Shown here in pieces: positions 57,723 to 64,000 of a stretch of 64,000 nt of DNA. Location: NCBI GenBank assembly GCA_037447655.1, contig JBBHKE010000078.1:1-64000 (forward strand), given 5' to 3'. Both the position numbers and the translations under genes were made by a program. Below the pieces are notes generated by a model. The model saw only the letters and a list, made by a program, of their open reading frames with translations. It did not search any database and was not told where the DNA came from. This DNA is from Zygnema cylindricum. Taxonomy: Eukaryota > Streptophyta > Zygnematophyceae > Zygnematales > Zygnemataceae. Positions within the stretch are counted from its first letter, which is position 1. Each line of letters begins with the position of its first letter.

Positions 57723-58840
57723 CAACATATGTTTATTTATATACATGTTAGATATATTAAGAATCGAAAGATGAATAAATTAAATGTTGTTTTTCATCAC
57801 GGATTATCGATAAATGCTTGCGTAAATTTGTTATTTATAAACAAAAATTGATGATATTGTTAAGTCGTGTATAAACTTATGTAGTACATATATTCAAACT
57901 AAAACTACTTATGTATGTTTATTGTGTTTGCACGTCATCGTTCCAATACACGTCACAATTTTGTCATGTCCCTTTAGGCAAAGTTTCAACCATTGTCGTT
58001 TCCAAATTCAAAAAACTTTAAAACGTTTCATACACGATTACATGGAAAAATCCTTAAAACACTACGAATAGAAAAAATTGATAAAACCTCGATAAAACCT
58101 ATCAATCTCAAGTCCCATTAGAAACCATCACAACCATAAAAAAATGAATATCTTCAAAATAATAGAAACCATAAAACTCATGAAAATCCTCGAAACACCT
58201 ATACGTAGAAAACACGAAAAGTCTTGACAACTTCGAAAATTATTTTTTAACAACGAATTTTTTAAACCTCCGAAACTTCCAATCTTTCCAAAAACCCCAA
58301 ATCTTTAAAACCCTCAAAATATTAAAAGAAAAAAAAATCAAAAATCTTGAAACCCAAAAGCCTCAAAAACCTTAAATCTTGAAAATATCGAAAAACCTCA
58401 AAAACCCAAAAAATCCAAAAAATCCAAAAACCCAAAAATCTCAAAAACCCAAAAATCCCAAAAAACCCAAAACGAAATCTCAAATGCCCCAAAAAAGACC
58501 CTTAAATCACTAAACCCAGGAAGATTTTTCCAAGTTTTTTTACAAATTAGCTTAAAAACTTGAAAACAACTATCCTAACAACCTTAAAATTAAATATATG
58601 TTTTTAAAATCCAAAAAAAAACTACAAAAAGCTAGAGAAATTAGAGTCCGAAAATTAACAAGTGCTCAAAATTCTTGAAAAAACTTAAAAAAAACTTAAA
58701 AAAACTTAAAAAAACTGAAAAAACTGAAAAAAACTCCATAAAACTCATGGAAAACCCATTTATCCTCTAAACCTCCTTAAAACCCTCATTAAAATTATGA
58801 TGGATCCAAAAATATATATATCAAGTTTTTTTTCTGACAG

Positions 58841-59105
58841 ATATCGATTCCTGCCGGACCGCAAACGGGCGTTGGTGAGCCGTCTCCTCCAGCGGAAAGC
58901 GGTTCAAAGAACCTTGGGTGTGACATTTGAAGACATGGATATAAAGAGGTCCAAAGAAGGAAAACCATATTTGGTGAGAAGACTCCACTTATTTGCAAAA
59001 TTTACGTTATATGTACGCATATATATGGGTTCTTTGTATGCATACTTGCATACATTCACATATATAATATGTCTTATACATGCACTTATATAAGTATACA
59101 TACAT

Positions 59106-59156
<51 letters not shown>

Positions 59157-61395
59157 TGCATGTATATGTATATGTATATATAACATATATATTATATGCA
59201 TTATGAAATCTACATTGTATATTGGACATCATCTGAAGCTATCAATTGTAAATTGTGCATCATTTGAAGCTATATGTTGTCAATTATTATGTTTTAGCCT
59301 TTTTAAATCGTATGCCATTGTACACTAGGCATTGTACATTATGCACTTAAAATTGTTCATTTCGCACTATACATTATACGTTGTACATCGTTGTACATTA
59401 GAAAATAATGTATGTTTGTACCACCAAATAAATCTATAAGGTTTATTTGCATTTACGCATTAAGGTTCTCTTTTCAAATGAGTCTGTAATCCAATGAGAG
59501 CTCTTGAAAAATTATACCCAATTAGTACAGTCTACATCAAAATTCATCTCTTACCATTACTAGAATGGACCATACGAACTTCATTTGGAAATATTTGAGC
59601 CATGCATACAAAGTAGAGTGGACCAAACGTGTTTATGAGAAAAAATAATTTAATATTTGAATGACTTGAATATTAAAATCCACTTAAAACTTTTTGTTTT
59701 TAATGCATAAATTAGTTTGGACTGCGTTTGTTTTTTTGTACTACACTGGATTATCATCTTGGAAACTTTTTATTCACTAAAAGCTGTTTTTTTGTGTTTT
59801 TTCTTGTTTTTTTTCCAATTTTTTTCTCTTTTCATTCACAATTATTGAATATCGTTTTAGAATTTACTGATTGAAAGGTCCACTTCTTTCATTTTAATCG
59901 TGATGTTGTGATAAAAAAGTCAAAAAATTATGAAGTAAAAATAGGAGTTTATGACTGGAAAATTTTGACTTTCATAGCGGTTCGTTGATTATTTATCCAC
60001 ACTAATCTGGTCACCAGTCTATAATAATTGAGTAGAATTATAAACGTGGAAAGAGTAAAAATGCGAATAAGGAAGAAGTAAAAATTTGGATTGATGTATA
60101 AGAGATTACATCTTTTTGGATCATTTTTTGGATTTGTATTATCGATTTTATTTTGAAACACCCAAATTCGATACCCTCACCTCACATTCAATAAAAACCT
60201 GAAAGTGATCTTTTTCTCTTTTCCCCTCGCTCCCTCCTTCTCCTTTTCCATCTTCATCAAAGCTCTAACCATTACTGGGCTACTCTTCTCCCTCCCTCCC
60301 GCGCTCCCTCCCACCCTCTTCCACTCCCTCGCTCCCTCTTCCTATTCCTTTTCCTCTCCCTCCTCTTCCTCTCCCTCCCTCTCCAGGCTACTCCTCTCTC
60401 CCTCCCTTCCTTTCCCCACTTCAACTTCAACGTCAGTCATCACGGGTCCTATGTGACAATTGTCACAGAACCTCTCCTTCTCGTGGGAGTCGACGTCATG
60501 TGTCACGACGACCGTCGATCAGAACCTCCGAAAGTTTTTTTCGAAAGTTTTCAAGAATATTTTACCGATTATGAATGGGGAACCATATATAGTGTGGGCC
60601 CGGATCGCAACCTTTTGTTCGACCAATTCTATCGGTGAGATTTTCCGTGGGGACTTTCTTTTTCTTTTTTTTTATGACCTCTTTTTTTCTGACATTTTTT
60701 GGGTTTTTTTGGAGTTTGGTGAGATTTTCTATTGTTTATATTCTCCCTTTTGAGAACTTTAAAACCCCAACTTTAACTTTGTGGTTCTAGATCACACCAA
60801 CTCCTCTCCCTCCCTGACTTTCTCCCTCTCCCTTTCTCCTTCTCTTTCTCAAATTTTACTGAAAACCCCAAAAACCCAAACTCTCATTATATTGTTTGGT
60901 ACCAGACCGACTCTCTCCCTCCCTCTCTCTCCCTCCCTCTCCCTTTTTCTTCTAAACAGGAAAACCTCAAACATTAACTCTCTTTTTTTTCAACAGGCAC
61001 TGGTGTATGAAAGAAGCTTATATTAAAGCGGTGGGAATTGGTCTCGGATTCGATCTCCGGAGAATCGAATTCCGATTCGACGGTCGAGATTTGTGGGGAA
61101 ACGAAGCGATCGCAAAAATCGATGGCTCAGATTGCGCCACGTGGCGGTTTTCTTTGGACAGGATGGGGACGGATCACTGGGTGGGTGGAACTATGGATTG
61201 TTTTTTTTTTTTTTTTTTTCTGGTTTGGGGGTTTTTTTGGTCCTGGTGGCTTGTGCATTATACTGTAATTTGCAGTACACACAAATGCACAATTTATTGT
61301 CCCCAAGTATACCACCAGTTGGAGCTACAACATGCTCCCACTCTGTTCCTCGAATCCTTGGCATGGCTGCGTTTACGAAAGTTCGCGGAGGCTAA
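58841..61395 (+). CDS. 4'-phosphopantetheinyl transferase (AASDHPPT/Sfp type), 5' exon(s) not found
   Basis: Exons: 58841-58973, 60387-60634, 60997-61180 and, less surely, 61276-61395 (TAA). Phases agree throughout. The first visible exon starts mid-codon, so at least one upstream exon is missing. Motifs: FLPDRKRALVSRLLQRKAV with RSKEGKPYL (the conserved N-terminal half), FNFNVSHHGSYV, the metal-binding LVGVDVM, EWGTIYS, and the hallmark WCMKEAYIKAVGIGLGF (W-x-x-KE-x3-K). The enzyme moves the phosphopantetheine arm of CoA onto a serine of acyl-carrier or related proteins. The wording DRKRALVSRLLQ is close to plant homologues. The last exon is in phase after GT at 61181 but its 39 residues do not resemble the family's C-terminus, so another 3' exon may be the real one. 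Confidence 0.82.
59098..59185. repeat. CA/TA/TATG microsatellite in a PPTase intron
   Basis: (CA)n followed by (TA)n and TATATGTATA units. Confidence 0.9.
60220..60386 (+). repeat. CT-rich tract running into the acceptor of the FNVSHHG exon
   Basis: About 165 bases of CTCCCTC and CTTCCTCT blocks end at the CCAG acceptor (60386). A similar tract (60800-60957) precedes the next exon. Confidence 0.9.
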
Positions 61396-61743
61396 AGAGA
61401 GATTTCAATGGCGGCTCTAGTGAGGCTTCAAATGCGGCTACAATGGTGGCTTCGTGTCTTCTTGGAAGAAAGGTCAAGAAGTCGAAAAAAATGGAAATGA
61501 AGTGACATCGTTTTTTTTTTTTTTTTTTTTAATTACGTACAATTCGCTTTTCCGTACAATTTAGACCCGTACTTTCTGTACGTCCGTACAAGTACAATCC
61601 GTACAACCTGTCCGTACACGAATACTATACGAAATTTACGAAAAGTTCAAAAAACCCTAAAAAGAATGCATAATCGTAAAAATTTTAAAATTTTAACGAA
61701 TGAAACCTCTATGATCCCAATCGATATCCAATTATTGTACAGT

Positions 61744-61805
61744 TACACCGCGAATTGTTCTTTAACACTAAATATTTGTTAACGCTAATAGCGATTAGCG
61801 GTGTA
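61744..61805. mobile_element. TACACC-family remnant consisting only of the two ends (62 bp)
   Basis: TACACCGCGAATTGTTCTTT on the left, GCTAATAGCGATTAGCGGTGTA-like on the right, almost nothing between. The last 17 bases (AGCGATTAGCGGTGTA and one more) mirror the left end. Confidence 0.7.
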
Positions 61806-63108
61806 CCTTTTCGGGATTGTGTCGCTGACGTTTCGCTACAATATACAATTTGCAAAAAACGACAAGGCAGCGCCGGCTTTGTCGACTTGTACCTAGTTAA
61901 CTGTTTTTAGTTGAGACAACTGGCATGTCGCCACCTCCACAGGTTGTCGTACATCTGTCGCCTGAATAATCTCGTCGTTTTTCGCGACACGATCAATTCT
62001 TATTTACCCAAGCTGGTAAATAAATTATTTTCCTTGATTCTCCGCTGTTTTTACTGGTATAGTCATGTACGTATAGGCTACAATATCTGTCGACGGCAAA
62101 GATTTGTGCTAGACCCCAGTGGCGCCGAACAGTAAATTTGTCAGGTTGGAAAGCGACAAATCATCCATGCCACCTACTAGATACGAGATCTGTCCTTCTG
62201 GTCCTTAGCTCCATCAGATTCCCCTACAGGATGACGGCGGCAAGTCTTAGGCGTCATGTATCCGTACCGAATAATGAGAGTACTGTACCTTCATGTGCAT
62301 ATTAAAATAAATCACCCGAGCTGAAGCGTTGCACCACAGTTCTAAATCGCGGCATACTAAAAGTGGTATGCACATCAAACTGCAGTCCGGTTGTAAAATA
62401 TGCTCCATTCGTATTTTAAGTTTTTAACCTATAAACAGTATGTTATTTTGGAAGATTTTAGATTCATCATTTATGTAAGTGGTCCAAATATAGAATCAGC
62501 CGAATCAGAATCGAAAATCCAATCCAGTGACTGATTTTTGCTGTTTTTTTTTCAACTTGAGGGAGTCCTACGAAAGGTTAATTAATAATTACTGACGGTA
62601 ACTTTAAATAGACGGATCGGACTGAGCATCGTTGTACGGAACGACTTTTGAACGTAGGATCCGTGATAATCGAAGATTCACCAATAAAAATGACTTGTCG
62701 CACGAGTGTCAGATTGAGTATATAAATAGAATTTTGTGCAGCTTAATGCTGACGATAAGAGCGTAGGAGGGACGAGATATAGGTCTGACGATTATATACA
62801 GTACAGAGTACAGTCTGTACTAAACATATTTTAATACAGTGCCCATCGTTATTAGCGTTGAAGAAAAATGAAGGTAAGCGCTAGAATATTGCCGCTAACT
62901 TTATTTTGTGTATCAAAATAATAGAAAACATAACTTTTTGCACTTAACGAGTTAACGCCAAATGGTGTGTCGACTTTGTAGAGTGTGCACGGAGCTCGCA
63001 CCGACGCTATTTCAAGTGTTTTGTCGTATTTCTGACAGCATCTGCCGGATTACGTACTTGTGGGTCGGGAAAACGTACGAACCATACTAATCACGATAAC
63101 ATTATTTG

Positions 63109-63713
63109 CACGATTCACACTAGAAATGGATGATGAATGAGATGAGGAAATGAATGTCCTTTTTCTTTGTTTGGACGTGAATCGCCCTTAACGTCATCTC
63201 ACGTCAACAAAAACGTCGCGATGTGATTCATTGCCGTACGATTAGTCGCCGATGACTCAAATCCGTACCAAACCATCGTTAAGAAGGGGGGCGGACGTTT
63301 CGTCAAAGTTCCAAAGAAGTTTTAAGTTTACATTTTTTTGCGTCATAGTTTAGATGATTTTGATTGGCTATTTGTTAATGGCCTAGCATTTTAGAAAATT
63401 TCGTTACAATACGGATCATTCATTACGGATACGACTTCCTGTTTTTTCAAAGTCGGATTTCTGCATTACGAAAAGGTTTTCCGGAAAAGAAGATGATTTA
63501 TCACAGTTGTCAAGTTTTGACGCACTTGACCGTATGTTTTGTCCGTCGCTACGCTCAAAATCGTATATTTTGTCCGTCGCTACGCTCCAAAAAGGTTGAC
63601 AGCCGATCGGTCGACCTGTTTGGCGCCTCTGTTTTTGTTTTTTTTCAGAATGAATGGTACGGGATTATTCGTTTCCTCATCTCATTCATCATCCATTTCT
63701 AGTGTGAATCGTG
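63109..63713. mobile_element. 605-bp element with 47-bp terminal inverted repeats
   Basis: The first 42 bases (from CACGATTCACACTAGAAATG) are exactly mirrored at 63672-63713. After one mismatch the match continues for four more bases. The length of the ends recalls Mutator-like or foldback elements. No target duplication could be defined. The interior has a direct repeat, TTTTGTCCGTCGCTACGCTC, twice near 63537-63590. Confidence 0.85.
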
Positions 63714-63955
63714 GCAATTATTATACGGTTTTTACTTTTTTACGCTATTTTAATGGTTTACATTATGTGTTCTTCGTTGTTACTTTAAAAGCTTACAAAT
63801 AATCTTCGCGCAATTTCCGGCAGCTAACAGCTATTTAAATTTAATCGACGCGCGTAATTCGCTTAACGCTGACATACTGAATTGTCACGCTGACGCTCCT
63901 GACGGATAGAGACTTGTCGTACATAACGCTAATTTTTAAGAAAATAGTGGCTAAC

Positions 63956-64000
63956 TACACCGCGCATCGTTATTAGTGTCACGGTCACTAATTTGGGTTC
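63956..64000. mobile_element. Start of another TACACC-family copy, cut by the window edge
   Basis: TACACCGCGCATCGTTATTA followed by GTGTC matches the family's left end. Confidence 0.5.

Larger units (their letters stand above)
52752..58840. other. Gene-poor region between the KH gene and the PPTase exons
   Basis: The left end is the 5' flank of the KH gene. Identified contents: Harbinger-like element (54203-54869), hAT-like foldback remnant (55150-55990), tandem duplication (57561-57722), and an A/C-rich AAAACCC low-complexity stretch (58240-58790). The first exon of the PPTase is expected here but was not recognised. Confidence 0.55.
61396..64000. other. PPTase 3' flank and repeat-rich end of the window
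   Basis: Contains a CGTAC-rich stretch (61555-61640), a 62-bp TACACC-family remnant, a 605-bp element with 47-bp inverted ends, and the start of another TACACC copy at the window edge. No gene supported. Confidence 0.6.

Overview
This is nuclear DNA from a eukaryote, and the gene content points to the green plant lineage (streptophyte). All the recognisable host genes have GT-AG introns and look plant-like: LUC7, PIG-U, Mediator 30, a BTR1-type triple-KH protein, an AASDHPPT-type phosphopantetheinyl transferase, and an RLK/RLCK-like kinase with a DVG motif. The Copia element has a UBN2-type Gag and an initiator-Met-like primer site. The wide, AT-rich intergenic space, the very long CT/GA microsatellites and the dense short inverted-repeat transposons suggest a TE-rich genome such as a charophyte alga. 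The species cannot be fixed from the sequence.

Layout. 216-2321 (-): the first four exons of PIG-U, whose 3' part lies off the left edge. 2516-3165: a 650-bp GA tract between PIG-U and the divergent LUC7 gene. 4630-14803 (+): a complete 14-exon LUC7-like gene (435 aa). 14804-19707: no supported gene. 19708-19942 (+): the N-terminal exon of an EF-hand protein, cut off by a CT tract and a 10-N assembly gap. 20353-25287: stacked DNA transposons, including two nested hAT-like elements with perfect 8-bp target duplications. 25288-29249 (-): a complete 4-exon MED30 (161 aa). 29250-33025: Harbinger-like and small foldback elements. 33026-43803 (+): one gene joining a protein kinase to about ten Sel1 repeats (1061 codons without the insert). 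Its first exon is split by a 5,875-bp Copia retrotransposon with LTRs that look identical and a 5-bp GTATA target duplication. 44868-47475 (-): a decayed non-LTR retrotransposon. 49197-52751 (-): a complete 8-exon triple-KH gene with an Arg/Asp-rich tail (434 aa). 52752-58840: repeats, including an intact Harbinger-like element. 58841-61395 (+): most of a phosphopantetheinyl transferase gene, with no first exon visible. 61396-64000: repeats.

Functional links are loose, as expected for a eukaryotic neighbourhood. LUC7 (U1 snRNP, 5' splice-site choice) and the KH protein (RNA binding) both end in an Arg/Asp/Glu repeat tail. MED30 serves RNA polymerase II transcription, PIG-U the ER GPI transamidase, and the PPTase activates acyl-carrier proteins.

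The strongest unusual observations are three. First, a kinase-Sel1 fusion gene was recently broken by a Copia copy whose LTRs look identical although its integrase region is full of lesions. Second, a Harbinger-like non-autonomous family carries a long palindrome at a fixed distance (about 190-270 bp) from one end, although the palindrome sequence differs between copies. Third, a nested hAT-like pair has its empty target site preserved in a related repeat elsewhere in the window. Exon boundaries were derived by hand from splice signals, reading phase and family resemblance, with no alignment run.
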